64,000 nucleotides of DNA, from NCBI RefSeq assembly GCF_002860125.1, contig NZ_PGVA01000003.1, positions 1 to 64,000 on the forward strand, written 5' to 3'. Positions 17,336 to 26,418 of the stretch are shown piece by piece (the stretch's first letter is position 1; every line of letters starts with the position of its first letter). The position numbers were made by a program, and so were the translations under genes. The notes below the pieces were generated by a model that searched no databases, was not told where the DNA came from, and was given only the letters and a program-made list of their open reading frames with translations. This DNA comes from Bacillus canaveralius (lineage in GTDB: Bacteria; Bacillota; Bacilli; Bacillales; Cytobacillaceae).

Positions 17336-17353
17336 TACGAGCTGTTTTTCGCA

Positions 17354-17377
17354 CAAAAAAGAGAGCAAATGCTCTCT
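17354..17377 (-). terminator. Terminator of cshA
   Basis: Minus-strand stem AGAGAGC / GCTCTCT with loop ATTT, followed by TTTTTT. The stem overlaps the first base of the cshA stop codon. Confidence 0.85.
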
Positions 17378-18846
17378 TACCGATAACTTTTTGAATTGGT
17401 TGACTGGCTGCTTCGCTTCGTCCCGGAACGCGGCTTATAAGGGCCTTTTCTTCGACTATTGGCATCATTACCCCTTTTATTATCGTAGCCTCTGCTCCGG
17501 TCATTTGAGCTGCGATCTCTCCGCTGCGGGCGAGGAGCTTCTTCTGTCAGCTTAACAGGTGTCATATCAGGTTCTTTTGTAATCATTTTTAATACGGCAG
17601 CTACAATAGTGGAAGCATCATGCTGTTCGAGCAGTTGATCCGCTGTTTCTTTATACTGCTGCAGGTTATTGTTTTCGATCGTTTGAAGAATCCTATCGAC
17701 AGCCGCTTTCTGTTGACCTTCGAACGCTTCATGTTGAGTAGGCGGCTTTAATAGTTCCATCCGCCGTTTTGTTGTTCTTTCGACAACTTTTAAGTAGTCT
17801 CTTTCACGGTAAGTAACAAACGTGATCGCCATTCCCGTTTTTCCGGCACGGCCAGTACGCCCAATCCGGTGCACATAGCTTTCAGGATCCTGTGGAATGT
17901 CAAAATTATAGACATGGGTCACTCCAGAAATATCCAAGCCGCGCGCAGCAACATCGGTGGCAACAAGAACATCAATCGAACCCTCTTTAAATTTGCGCAA
18001 TACCGAGATGCGTTTCGCCTGGCTGAGATCGCCGTGGATTCCTTCTGCCATATATCCGCGAAGATTCAAGGCTTCGGCGAGCTCATCTACACGCCGTTTT
18101 GTCCTTCCGAATACAATCGCCAGTTCAGGAGATTGGCTGTCAAGAAGCCTTGTCAAAACGTCAAACTTGGTCTTTTCCTGGACCTCTACATAATACTGTT
18201 CAATTAGAGGAACCGTTACTTCTTTTGTTTTTACGCGGACAACTTGCGGGTCCTTCATGAATTTTTCAGCCATTCTCTGGATCGGTGCCGGCATCGTTGC
18301 TGAGAAAAGTAGCGTTTGCCGCTCTGTTGGAATTTGGCCAAGAATTGCTTCAATATCATCAATAAAGCCCATGTTCAGCATTTCGTCCGCTTCATCGAGA
18401 ATCGCCATCTTAACATTATTAAGCCGCAATGTTTTACGGTTAATATGATCTAAAATCCGGCCTGGTGTACCCACAATGATATGCGGGTTTTTCTTTAAGG
18501 CTCGAATTTGCCGGTTAATGTCCTGCCCGCCATAAATCGCCAAAACGCGGGCTCTTTTTCCATAACCAATTTTATATAGCTCCTCAGACACCTGGATTGC
18601 AAGTTCACGAGTTGGTGCGACGATAATTCCCTGGATGACGTCCTGGTCTTTGTCGATTTTTTCAACTAGGGGAATTCCAAATGCAGCCGTTTTACCGGTT
18701 CCTGTTTGGGCCTGGCCGATGATATCTTTGTTCTCAAGGCTCAACGGGATCGTCTGGGCTTGAATTGGAGTTGCTTCTTCAAATCCCATTTTCTGAACTG
18801 ATTTCATTAATGCAGGGCTTAAACCTAAATCTTGAAACTTTGTCAA
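17377..18846 (-). CDS. cshA: DEAD-box ATP-dependent RNA helicase CshA
   Basis: 489 residues. Q motif near [22 protein letters not shown]; motif I AQTGTGKT; motif II DEAD; motif III SAT; motif [11 protein letters not shown]; motif [14 protein letters not shown]-terminal RNA-binding tail rich in Arg, Asn and Ser follows. In B. subtilis CshA works in cold adaptation, ribosome assembly and the RNA degradosome. AGAAGGAG precedes the ATG. The gap 18847-19211 upstream holds a hairpin near 18941-18961 and a terminator of the next gene, and no other gene that I can see. Confidence 0.97.
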   Translation of the reverse strand: MTKFQDLGLSPALMKSVQKMGFEEATPIQAQTIPLSLENKDIIGQAQTGTGKTAAFGIPLVEKIDKDQDVIQGIIVAPTRELAIQVSEELYKIGYGKRARVLAIYGGQDINRQIRALKKNPHIIVGTPGRILDHINRKTLRLNNVKMAILDEADEMLNMGFIDDIEAILGQIPTERQTLLFSATMPAPIQRMAEKFMKDPQVVRVKTKEVTVPLIEQYYVEVQEKTKFDVLTRLLDSQSPELAIVFGRTKRRVDELAEALNLRGYMAEGIHGDLSQAKRISVLRKFKEGSIDVLVATDVAARGLDISGVTHVYNFDIPQDPESYVHRIGRTGRAGKTGMAITFVTYRERDYLKVVERTTKRRMELLKPPTQHEAFEGQQKAAVDRILQTIENNNLQQYKETADQLLEQHDASTIVAAVLKMITKEPDMTPVKLTEEAPRPQRRDRSSNDRSRGYDNKRGNDANSRRKGPYKPRSGTKRSSQSTNSKSYR

Positions 18847-19055
18847 TTTTCATTCTCCTTCTATTCGTACAAAAATGATATAAGGTATGCATCTTTTAAG
18901 GGCTTGCTTAAGCTAAGATGACAACCAAATCGGACTCTTCAGCTATTTTTTGCAAATAGCTGGAGCACCTACTAGAGTAATATGTGATGTGAACAGCTGG
19001 TGAGTTTTAAACAGCACAACCCAGCAAAACACAAAACTTATTCAGGGTGGTTCGT

Positions 19056-19086
19056 AAAAAAAGACATTCTCCATCAGGAGCATGTC
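19056..19086 (-). terminator. Terminator downstream of the alpha/beta hydrolase
   Basis: Minus-strand stem GACATGCTCC / GGAGAATGTC (one mismatch) with loop TGAT, followed by TTTTTTT. It lies about 125 bases after the hydrolase stop. Confidence 0.7.
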
Positions 19087-19211
19087 CGCTTGAAAAAGAA
19101 ATTTCTCTCTTAGGCACTTTGATGTTAATCTTAGCATTTAACAACATTAAATGCAATGATATCGCATGCCTCAGAGGGGCTTCTAATTCATTATAGACAG
19201 ATAAATCTAAC

Positions 19212-19928
19212 TCAGATTACTTCTGCTGGTTCGTCTGCTTTTAAAAATTGGAAGACGTCTGAAAAGAGCTGCTCCCTTTTATCACAATGACAAATTAAAT
19301 GACCCGAGTTGCTCACGTATTTAATATCTTTATGATTCGTTCCAATTTTATCGTACAAGTATCTGGCACTTTTAAGGGGAACAATTCCATCCTCTTCACC
19401 CTGGGCAATAAATGTTGGTATTTGGATTTGCTTCAAGAGAGGCCGAATGCTGGCAACCAGCCGTCGGAATTGAATTGTTGCCGATAATGGCGTGCTGATG
19501 ATTTTTCGCTTATACCTATGAAACAATTCATTTTCTAATAAGCTCCCGGCAACTGCATCCTTGACCATTAATCCTATGTCGGCAGCAAGTTGTCTCGGGT
19601 TCACATAATAAGCCGCCGCACTTAGCAGGACCAGTTTAGTAACTGGATAATGAACCGCCAGGTAACTTGCAATGATCCCGCCCATCGAAAAACCGATCAA
19701 ATAAACTTCATCACATTTCTCCAATAGCATTTGTAATTCTTTTTCTGCATGTTCAATCCACTGTTTGTAACGAATACCCTTCAAACTAAGGGTTTCTCCA
19801 TGTCCCGGCAGAGTTGGAATTGAGAATTCCCAATCCGTCCTTTCTTGCAAATAGCTAACTAACGGTTCAATTTCAAAGGGAGAGCCGGTAAAACCATGAA
19901 TGCATAAGCAGCCAATCAGTTTGATCAC
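19212..19928 (-). CDS. Alpha/beta hydrolase, carboxylesterase or monoacylglycerol lipase type
   Basis: 238 residues with the oxyanion motif CIHGFTGSP at the N terminus, nucleophile elbow GFSMGG (Ser near 99), acid in QGEEDGIVP (about 195) and His in SNSGHLIC (about 218). Length and motif spacing match the Est30/YvaK group of Bacillaceae carboxylesterases, which hydrolyse short acyl esters and monoglycerides. Substrate unknown. It stands alone between cshA and murF. Confidence 0.85.
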   Translation of the reverse strand: MIKLIGCLCIHGFTGSPFEIEPLVSYLQERTDWEFSIPTLPGHGETLSLKGIRYKQWIEHAEKELQMLLEKCDEVYLIGFSMGGIIASYLAVHYPVTKLVLLSAAAYYVNPRQLAADIGLMVKDAVAGSLLENELFHRYKRKIISTPLSATIQFRRLVASIRPLLKQIQIPTFIAQGEEDGIVPLKSARYLYDKIGTNHKDIKYVSNSGHLICHCDKREQLFSDVFQFLKADEPAEVI

Positions 19929-20178
19929 CCACCATTACTTTCAGTAAAAGTTTGATATAAACATGACTTCCAAAAGAAGTCCTCTTTCTCAGACCGGACC
20001 GTTAATGTCGATAGGAAAGGATTATCGACTTTCTCCACGATATCAAAACTCTTTCCCTATTCTTTACTGGTTTACACTTATGATACTAAAGAACAAGAAA
20101 GATATCAGTTATGACCAGTGACATGTCAGCAAACGCTTGGTTGAAATGGGCGAGTACTGCAATCATTTCGCATTCTCC

Positions 20179-21561
20179 TTACACTGGATTTTGCAACCCG
20201 ATAACAACGTCCTCAAGCTTCATTCCCCGCGAAGCTTTTACGAGGATCAGTGTATTCCGGTCCGTATATTTTTTTAATTCGTTTATTAGATCGTTTTTAT
20301 CATCAAAAGCAAATATCTTTTCCGCCTCGAATGACTGACGGGCACCTTCTGCGATAAAGCGGCCTAAGGGGCCGTATGTAAAAACATAATCGATCTTTTC
20401 AGGATCAAGGCTTGCGCCAGTTTGCTGATGGTATTCAATTTCGAGCGGTCCAAGCTCCAGCATATCGCCAAGAACGACAATCCTTCTTGAAAAGCCCTCC
20501 AAATCCGAAATAAGCTCAATCGCAGCCCTCATCGCTGTTGGACTCGCATTATAGGCGTCATTTATAATTCTTTCTCCCTTGGCGCCTTCGACCAGTTCCA
20601 TTCTCATCTGTGTTAACTTTAAGCCTTGAAAGCCTTTGTCCATTTTTTCGTAAGAAACACCAAAAAAGCGGGCGGTCAGCATGACAGCGAGCGCATTGAG
20701 AACATTATGAACCCCAAGAACAGGCAGATGAAATTTTCCTTCAAACCGATTTACTGTAAATTGACTGCCTTGTCCACTCTGGATAATATCGGTGGGATAA
20801 AGATCATTTTCGCGCGATTTACCAAATGTTTTAACGGTAAACTTTGCTTCATAATCCTTCAGCCGTTCCCGGAGAAGCGGTTCATCACCGCAATAGACAA
20901 TCAGACCGCCATCCTGCAAGCCCTTCACAATTTCGAGCTTTGCTTCGGCTATCCCTTCCCGTGATCCGAGATCCTGCAAATGGGCTTCTCCGATATTTGT
21001 AATAATCACGGCGTCAGGCCGGGCAAGCTTTGTTAACAATTCAATCTCACCTTTTGCACTCATGCCCATTTCAAGAACAGCCATTTCCGTTTCCGGTTTC
21101 AACTGCAGGACGGTCAGGGGCAACCCGATATGGTTGTTAAAATTCCCTTCTGTTTTTTGGACTTTATATTCGAGGGAGAGAACGCTAGCCATCATGTCCT
21201 TTGTCGTCGTTTTCCCGTTGCTTCCAGTAATCCCGATGATTTTTGTTGATAACTCGTCTCGATAATTGGCGGCCAGCTCCTGTAAAGCAAGAAGAGTATC
21301 CTCGACGATAATAACCGGCAAATCGACGGGTGGGTTTGGTACATCCTTTTGCCAGAACGCGGCCCCTGCACCTTTATTAACTGCTTCCTCCACGAACCTG
21401 TGACCATCGGCGTGTTCACCTTTAAAAGGTATAAACAAATTCCCTGTTTCTATCTTTCTCGAATCAATGCTGACCCCGTTAATTTCAGTGTCTCCCCATT
21501 GCTGGAGATCAATTTCGGCTTTAATCATTTTTGAAAGCTGCCTGATCGTTTTTCGGATCAT
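20179..21561 (-). CDS. murF: UDP-MurNAc-tripeptide--D-Ala-D-Ala ligase MurF
   Basis: 460 residues from the ATG at 21561, which has GGAGGAG at good spacing; the 16 codons upstream are unlikely to be translated. ATP-binding loop GITGSNGKTTTKDM near residue 110, Mur-ligase central domain with GEAHLQDLGS, and C-terminal domain with NDAYNASPTAMRAA. It adds D-Ala-D-Ala to the peptidoglycan precursor in the cytoplasm. It directly follows ddl, which makes that dipeptide. Confidence 0.96.
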   Translation of the reverse strand: MIRKTIRQLSKMIKAEIDLQQWGDTEINGVSIDSRKIETGNLFIPFKGEHADGHRFVEEAVNKGAGAAFWQKDVPNPPVDLPVIIVEDTLLALQELAANYRDELSTKIIGITGSNGKTTTKDMMASVLSLEYKVQKTEGNFNNHIGLPLTVLQLKPETEMAVLEMGMSAKGEIELLTKLARPDAVIITNIGEAHLQDLGSREGIAEAKLEIVKGLQDGGLIVYCGDEPLLRERLKDYEAKFTVKTFGKSRENDLYPTDIIQSGQGSQFTVNRFEGKFHLPVLGVHNVLNALAVMLTARFFGVSYEKMDKGFQGLKLTQMRMELVEGAKGERIINDAYNASPTAMRAAIELISDLEGFSRRIVVLGDMLELGPLEIEYHQQTGASLDPEKIDYVFTYGPLGRFIAEGARQSFEAEKIFAFDDKNDLINELKKYTDRNTLILVKASRGMKLEDVVIGLQNPV

Positions 21562-21630
21562 TATACTCCTCCTCGGATTATTCCAAAACATGAAGGAACA
21601 CGGCATCAAGCGCCGTGTATCCCTTTGCTG

Positions 21631-22713
21631 CTAGAATGTATGCTTAATGTTTTGCTTTTCTGCATGTCTTTCTTCTGCAAGCTTAACAAGACGTTCAATC
21701 AGCTCCGGGTATTCAACCCCGGTGTGCTTCCACAGTAAAGGAAACATGCTGAAGGGCGTAAAGCCAGGCATCGTATTGACTTCATTGATATATGCGTTTC
21801 CGTCCTTTGTTAAGAAGAAGTCGGCGCGTACCAGTCCTGAGCAATCCAGAGCTTTAAACGATCTAATCGCCATTTCCTTAAGCTCACTGTATTCTTCTTT
21901 TGTAACATCCGCCGGGATAATCATCGCGGTATCGCCGTCTTCATATTTTGCTTTATAGTCGTAAAAATCCTTTTTCGGCACAATTTCACCGGCAACTGAA
22001 CATTCAGGCTCATCATTTCCAAGTACACCGATTTCAATCTCTCTGGCGGTAATGCCTTCTTCGACAATGATCTTCCGATCAAATAGGAAGGCTTCCTCAC
22101 AGGCTGCTGCTAATTCATCACGGTTGGAAGCCTTGTTGATGCCAACACTGGAACCGAGATTGGCCGGCTTCACGAAACAAGGGTAACCAAGTTGTTTTTC
22201 GATTTTTTCATAGGCTGCTTCGCTGGCCTTCACCCACTCACTGCGGGTAAACCAGGCATATTTGACCTGGGCAAGCCCGGCTTGTGCAAATACATTTTTC
22301 ATGATGATTTTATCCATGCCGGCAGCGGAAGCAAGCACTCCATTACCTACATAAGGAAGGTTTAAAAGCTCAAGCAGACCTTGAACCGTTCCGTCTTCTC
22401 CATTTGGTCCATGAAGAAGCGGGAAGATCACATCCAAAGATTGATCCTGCCCTGCTGCGCTTCCTTGAAACAATGCCGGAGCGAGAGCAGCTTGAGAAGC
22501 TGCGTCTCCTTGAGAAAACTGCAATGCTTTAACATCAGCCACGGGACCGCTTAATTGCGGCCCTTTTACCCATTTTCCTTCATCTGTTATGTAAATAGGA
22601 TGAATATCGAATTTTTCTACATCAAGCGCTTTAATGACAGCAAGAGCTGTTTGTAGAGAAACATTATGTTCAGCGGATTTACCCCCGTATAATAACCCAA
22701 GTTTAGTTTTCAT
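21631..22713 (-). CDS. ddl: D-alanine--D-alanine ligase
   Basis: 360 residues. N-terminal [21 protein letters not shown]-grasp region with [15 protein letters not shown] (about 170-185), and C-terminal [17 protein letters not shown]. The second of two adjacent ATG codons has the better 7-base spacing from GGAGG. Together with alr and murF in this window it covers the D-Ala branch of wall precursor synthesis. A small hairpin (ACACGGC/GCCGTGT, about 21594-21620) lies between ddl and murF. Confidence 0.96.
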   Translation of the reverse strand: MKTKLGLLYGGKSAEHNVSLQTALAVIKALDVEKFDIHPIYITDEGKWVKGPQLSGPVADVKALQFSQGDAASQAALAPALFQGSAAGQDQSLDVIFPLLHGPNGEDGTVQGLLELLNLPYVGNGVLASAAGMDKIIMKNVFAQAGLAQVKYAWFTRSEWVKASEAAYEKIEKQLGYPCFVKPANLGSSVGINKASNRDELAAACEEAFLFDRKIIVEEGITAREIEIGVLGNDEPECSVAGEIVPKKDFYDYKAKYEDGDTAMIIPADVTKEEYSELKEMAIRSFKALDCSGLVRADFFLTKDGNAYINEVNTMPGFTPFSMFPLLWKHTGVEYPELIERLVKLAEERHAEKQNIKHTF

Positions 22714-22742
22714 CATCGAACCTCCAATTAGTCATTCACACG

Positions 22743-22892
22743 AGTGAATTTCACAATGTAATAAGCTAAACCGAAAAACGAATGAAGTTGTCTAAATAAA
22801 CAAGAGAATGCCGTAGGAAACGAATAATAATATCTTAATTTTAAATTACTGTTCGTTTTTCAATTAAAGAATTGCTTTATGAAATTCACTCA
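22743..22892 (+). repeat. MITE-like repeat, copy B
   Basis: About 150 bases bounded by GAGTGAATTTCA and its complement TGAAATTCACTC. It aligns end to end with the reverse complement of copy A. It lies about 30 bases upstream of ddl, inside the likely ddl-murF promoter region. The gap 22714-23935 also holds a short transcription unit and a SAM riboswitch; 22893-23200 shows nothing I recognise. Confidence 0.8.
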
Positions 22893-23205
22893 CACACATG
22901 GTTTTATTTTAACATGTTCTTTTGAAAGAAAAGAGTCATACGCGATTGTTTTCTAATGGAAATTTATCGCCCGGCGATTTGCCATTACTATTCTCTGTTA
23001 AATGACATGCAACATCTTTTCGTACAGCCTGCAGGCGCGAACACAGAAAGCGATTCCGTAATCGCTCTGCTGGGAATAAGTATGGCTGAATGATTGATCC
23101 CTCACTATAGTCAACAGATTATTATTTTAACATTATATTAAACTCATTGAAATCTTGTCTATTTCAGAAAACACACAATTATTTTATTTTTATAATATTT
23201 ATTAG

Positions 23206-23234
23206 TTAACTTTTCGATTTATTCACGATATAAT
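23206..23234 (+). promoter_or_regulatory. Sigma-A promoter of a short transcription unit
   Basis: TTAACT, 17-base spacer, perfect TATAAT. Predicted start is about 23241, some 20 bases before an AGGAGG sequence. Confidence 0.65.
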
Positions 23235-23273
23235 CCGCCTGATAAAAACAAATGCTTATTTTAGGAGGACATC

Positions 23274-23366
23274 ATCAATAAATTAGGCCTACTGCGCAAG
23301 ATTATTGTCGCAATTGCCGCTCGGGATCCGGGATCGCCCCTCGGCCTTATTGCTCCTCAATGGTAA
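23274..23366 (+). CDS. Possible 30-residue peptide, non-AUG start, or small RNA
   Basis: AGGAGGAC at 23263-23270 is followed at 5 bases by an in-frame ATC, then 29 sense codons ending ...SPLGLIAPQW and TAA. The product would be NKLGLLRKIIVAIAARDPGS plus that tail: a basic start, a short hydrophobic stretch and a Pro/Gly-rich end. There is no ATG, GTG or TTG near the ribosome site, so translation would need a rare AUC start, or one base is wrong. The unit is framed by its own promoter and terminator. I do not recognise the peptide; it may equally be a small non-coding RNA. Confidence 0.3.
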   Translation: MNKLGLLRKIIVAIAARDPGSPLGLIAPQW

Positions 23367-23408
23367 GTACTGATCAATTGACTGATCGCACTTGATAGGC
23401 CTTTTTTA
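23343..23408 (+). terminator. Terminator of the short transcription unit
   Basis: GGCCTTAT can pair with ATAGGCC (one bulge) around an inner GATCA/TGATC stem, followed by TTTTTTATTTTG. An upstream AGGCCTA (23285-23291) could compete for the same 3' strand, so an attenuator is possible. Confidence 0.55.
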
Positions 23409-23661
23409 TTTTGTTTTATGACGGATCTGCGTTATTTCACAATCATAACCGGTGCTTTTGCCCTTTTTGGCAACCTTATGGCTGACACTGCCAAGCACCA
23501 TTTCTTGTCAAGCAACTCTTGATGTAAGCGGCATTTTCGTAACCAATCTCTCATTTTCGCCATTTTTAATGTTTTTCATATATAAAATGTATCTATAATT
23601 TTTTTCACCAAAAACATTTCCAGTTGGTGTTTTCCGACAAATAGTTTTAAAAAATATTTCA

Positions 23662-23690
23662 TTGACAACCACTTCCCGAAATCCTAAAGT
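23662..23690 (+). promoter_or_regulatory. Sigma-A promoter of the SAM-riboswitch leader
   Basis: Perfect TTGACA, 17-base spacer, TAAAGT, about 40 bases before the riboswitch. Confidence 0.6.
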
Positions 23691-23728
23691 TATAAGTAAC
23701 GAATTGCTGTTAATTTAATAATTTTGTT

Positions 23729-23835
23729 CTCTTATCGAGAGTGGCGGAGGGACTGGCCCTGTGAAGCCCGGCAACCATTCCAATTTGGAATTGGTGCTAA
23801 ATCCAGCAAAACATTTTAGTTTTGGAAGATGAGAG
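23729..23835 (+). ncRNA. SAM-I (S-box) riboswitch
   Basis: P1 strands CTCTTATC / GATGAGAG enclose the S-box core: AGAGTGGCGGAGGGACTGGC, then GAAGCCCGGCAACC, a P3 stem (CCAATTTGG region), GGTGCTAAATCCAGCA, and the P4 hairpin. All conserved S-box blocks are present and in order. It should bind S-adenosylmethionine and switch off transcription through the terminator at 23857-23890. Confidence 0.95.
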
Positions 23836-23856
23836 CGGGCGACCATACATATGATC

Positions 23857-23890
23857 AAACCTCTCTACTTTGGAGAGGTTTTTTTGTTTT
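23857..23890 (+). terminator. Riboswitch-controlled terminator
   Basis: Stem AAACCTCTC / GAGAGGTTT, loop TACTTTG, tail TTTTTTGTTTT. It ends about 45 bases before the oxidase start, as expected for an S-box attenuator. Confidence 0.92.
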
Positions 23891-23935
23891 AGAACCTTTA
23901 TCAAAAAATCAGCTATTTAGAAAGGAAATGAAATC

Positions 23936-25096
23936 ATGGCGGTAATCAGCAAGGAAGATCCTTTATTAGCAAAAATGAAAGAGACCGGGCTCAATTTTTC
24001 AGTCGAAGAGTGGGAAAGGGCGGCTGAACGTATTCTTGAGCAAGGCTCGTTCGGTTATATCCAATCAGGGTCCAGCGGTGAAGAAACGCTGCAGAAAAAT
24101 ACGAGAGCTTTTGAACAATACAGCATTTTGCCAAGAGTTTTAACGAATGTAGCAAATCCAGACTTTTCAATAGAATTGTTGAATCAAACTTTTCCTTCCC
24201 CTTTATTGTTCGCTCCGGTTGGAATGCAAAGGATTGCTCATCAAGACGGAGAATTGGCTGCAGCAAGAGCAGCAGGCTCGTTTGGAATTCCTTATATTGC
24301 AAGTACTGTATCGAGCTACACTATGGAAGAGATTGCCGAAGCGAACCCGTTTAGCCCAAACTGGTTCCAGCTTTACTGGTCCAATGATCGTGATTTATCG
24401 TTAAGCATGGTTAAAAGGGCTGAAAACGCCGGTTATCAAGCCCTCGTCGTTACAGTCGATACCGTCATGCTCGGATGGCGGGAAAAGGACTTGCACAATA
24501 GCTACTCCCCGCTCAGACTTGGTTTTGGAAAAGCAAACTATATTTCTGATCCTGTTTTTCAGGCTAAAGTGAATATTGAAGACAGTGATGAAGTCGTGGA
24601 CGAAATTTTAAACCAGATTCTCCATCCTTCCTTTAACTGGGATGATTTGCAGTGGCTAAAAACGCAAACGAGTTTGCCGATTGTTTTAAAAGGAATCCTT
24701 CATCCTGACGATGCAGTCGAAGCAGTTAAAAGGGGCTTCGAGGGAATTATTGTGTCAAACCATGGCGGAAGGCAGCTGGACGGGGTCGCATCCTCGCTGG
24801 ATGCGTTACCATTAATTCGCAACGTTGTGCCCGAAACATTTCCAGTTTTGTTTGACAGCGGCGTCCGCCGTGGCACGGATATGGTCAAGGCGCTTGCACT
24901 TGGTGCGGATGCTGTATTGCTTGGAAGGCCTTATGTATACGGGCTGGCGGTTGCAGGCGAACACGGAGTTCAAAAGGTTGTTTCGAACTTACTCGATGAA
25001 TTTAAAGTATCGGCAGGTCTGGCTGGGGCGAAGAATATTACTGAGGTGAAAAAGACTACTCTCATGCGATATATCATGGATGATGCAAAAGGTTGA
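23936..25096 (+). CDS. FMN-dependent alpha-hydroxy acid oxidase/dehydrogenase under SAM control
   Basis: 386-residue TIM-barrel flavoprotein of the lactate oxidase / lactate monooxygenase / glycolate oxidase family. FMN and substrate residues fall in FAPVGMQRI, STVSSYTMEEI, FQLYWS, VTVDTV, LKGIL and the catalytic histidine in SNHGGRQLDG (about 275). DSGVRRGTD and LGRPYVYGL complete the FMN phosphate site. The family oxidises 2-hydroxy acids to 2-oxo acids. Placement behind an S-box implies a methionine-related job, for example oxidation of 2-hydroxy-4-methylthiobutanoate to the oxo acid that is transaminated to methionine. That substrate is inference. Confidence 0.85.
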   Translation: MAVISKEDPLLAKMKETGLNFSVEEWERAAERILEQGSFGYIQSGSSGEETLQKNTRAFEQYSILPRVLTNVANPDFSIELLNQTFPSPLLFAPVGMQRIAHQDGELAAARAAGSFGIPYIASTVSSYTMEEIAEANPFSPNWFQLYWSNDRDLSLSMVKRAENAGYQALVVTVDTVMLGWREKDLHNSYSPLRLGFGKANYISDPVFQAKVNIEDSDEVVDEILNQILHPSFNWDDLQWLKTQTSLPIVLKGILHPDDAVEAVKRGFEGIIVSNHGGRQLDGVASSLDALPLIRNVVPETFPVLFDSGVRRGTDMVKALALGADAVLLGRPYVYGLAVAGEHGVQKVVSNLLDEFKVSAGLAGAKNITEVKKTTLMRYIMDDAKG

Positions 25097-25104
25097 TAAG
25101 TACT

Positions 25105-25130
25105 GGCGAGCATTTTTTGCTCGCTTTCTT
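25105..25130 (+). terminator. Terminator of the hydroxy acid oxidase gene
   Basis: Stem GCGAGCA / TGCTCGC with a T5 loop and tail TTTCTTC, 8 bases after the stop codon. Confidence 0.75.
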
Positions 25131-25311
25131 CATGTGACTCAAGTTCGTGAAGCATATCGTTGCCCAGCTAAAAATGCTAACGGTTGTGTAATGATAAAGA
25201 TTTTGACAACCCTCTCACTTTAATGCTAATTTAAAGAATAACGTCCGTCTGAACAAGAGAAAGCCTTACCAAAAGCCCGTGTAAATTGCTTTTTCTAAGG
25301 AGAGGTGAAAG

Positions 25312-25548
25312 ATGAATAAAGAAATTGTAAAATTTTTAAGAAAAAGCTATAACATGAATCAGCGCGACTTTGCAAAGCTCGTTAATTGCAGCTTCTCGCT
25401 TATTGCCCTTGTTGAAGTTGGCAAAAGAAGGGTTACAGAAGATCTTGAAAGTAAAATTAAAAACACTTTTGACCTTGATGAAGAACAATTGCAATCGATC
25501 GCAACCCTCGTCTCTGAATTCAGCAAAGGCATACCGCCTTTGTTTTAG
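25312..25548 (+). CDS. Small XRE-family HTH regulator
   Basis: 78 residues, essentially one Cro/C1-type helix-turn-helix: FLRKSYNMNQRDFAKLVNCS then FSLIALVEVGKRRVTEDLES. GGAGAGGTG precedes the ATG. No partner gene is adjacent, and its targets are unknown. It lies in a poorly conserved stretch next to a decayed LuxR-type gene. Confidence 0.75.
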   Translation: MNKEIVKFLRKSYNMNQRDFAKLVNCSFSLIALVEVGKRRVTEDLESKIKNTFDLDEEQLQSIATLVSEFSKGIPPLF

Positions 25549-25593
25549 GGCAATAAAAGTTTCAAGTGCTCTATGTAAAAAAAGATGGAACTG

Positions 25594-25850
25594 CTAAATC
25601 CACCCTTCCGCTATTGAAATTGCCTCTATTTGATTTTTTACACTCAAGCTTATTTAAAATTTCTGATATATAGTTCCGGATGATAAAAATAGCTTGAAAT
25701 CTCCTTGGCTTTTTTACCTTCTGCGACCATCTTCAATATTTCCCTTTCACAATGCGTCAGTGGATTATCTGTTCGAACGCTCCCAAAAATCAATTTCGGT
25801 GAAAATTCCTTTTTCCCCTTCATAACACTCACGTTTCCACTCTTTTTCAT
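25594..25850 (-). pseudogene. Decayed LuxR/NarL-type response regulator, C-terminal remnant
   Basis: One frame reads DNPLTHCEREILKMVAEG and KKAKEISSYFYHPELYIRN, a typical LuxR HTH start. It then breaks, continues as ILNKLECK in a second frame, and ends as IEAISIAEGWI plus stop in a third, matching the usual tail of the family. At least two frameshifts are present and the receiver domain is gone. The gap 25549-25924 holds nothing else that I recognise. Confidence 0.75.
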
Positions 25851-25924
25851 CTTACAATCCAGGCCATTTTCTCACAATTTTGATATGATTAAATTATCTT
25901 TTAACAGACAAAGGCGGGACACTA

Positions 25925-26404
25925 GTGAACTGGAAAGAAATCGAACATCAAATGTACACATTATGTATGGTGGTGAAAGGCGATAAGGTGCTGTTAATCA
26001 AAAGGCCGGAAGAACGCGGATACCCTGGATTTGTTGCACCCGGCGGCAAAGTCGACTATCCGGAAAGTTTATCTGCAGCGGCCATCCGCGAAGTTAAGGA
26101 AGAAACAGGTTTAACTGTTCGCAATATTACGTATAAAGGCCTCGATGAATATGTCAGCCCCCATGAAAATATCCGCCATATGGTTTTTAATTATTTGGCA
26201 GACGATGTTGAAGGCGAACTTCTCGATGATCCCCCTGAAGGAGAATTATCTTGGTTTCATAGAGAAGAAGCCTTACAGCTGCCGATGCAGAGCTGGTTTC
26301 GACGTAAATTCCCGTTATTTTTTAAAAAAGGGACATTTGAAATCCATACCGTCTGGGATGCGCGAAACAATCGAGAAGCCGAGCATTTCATCAAAAAAAT
26401 ATAG
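25925..26404 (+). CDS. NUDIX hydrolase (MutT family)
   Basis: 159 residues. The Nudix box is complete: G at GGKVDYPE, then SLSAAAIREVKEETGL, giving the GX5EX7REUXEEXGU pattern near residue 40. The family hydrolyses nucleoside diphosphate derivatives such as 8-oxo-dGTP; the substrate here is unknown. Start is a GTG at 25925 behind AAAGGCGGG. It converges on the SMR operon. Confidence 0.85.
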   Translation: MNWKEIEHQMYTLCMVVKGDKVLLIKRPEERGYPGFVAPGGKVDYPESLSAAAIREVKEETGLTVRNITYKGLDEYVSPHENIRHMVFNYLADDVEGELLDDPPEGELSWFHREEALQLPMQSWFRRKFPLFFKKGTFEIHTVWDARNNREAEHFIKKI

Positions 26405-26418
26405 GGAGGTCAGCCCTC

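Noticed and set aside
17088-17504. 138-codon minus ORF presented as one protein
   Set aside because: Its first part reads out of frame through the end of cshA, its middle is UvsE sequence and its end is a shifted frame; it is better described as the uvsE remnant.
22893-23200. Possible riboswitch or T-box upstream of the short transcription unit
   Set aside because: No conserved T-box, riboswitch core or terminator could be seen in this stretch.
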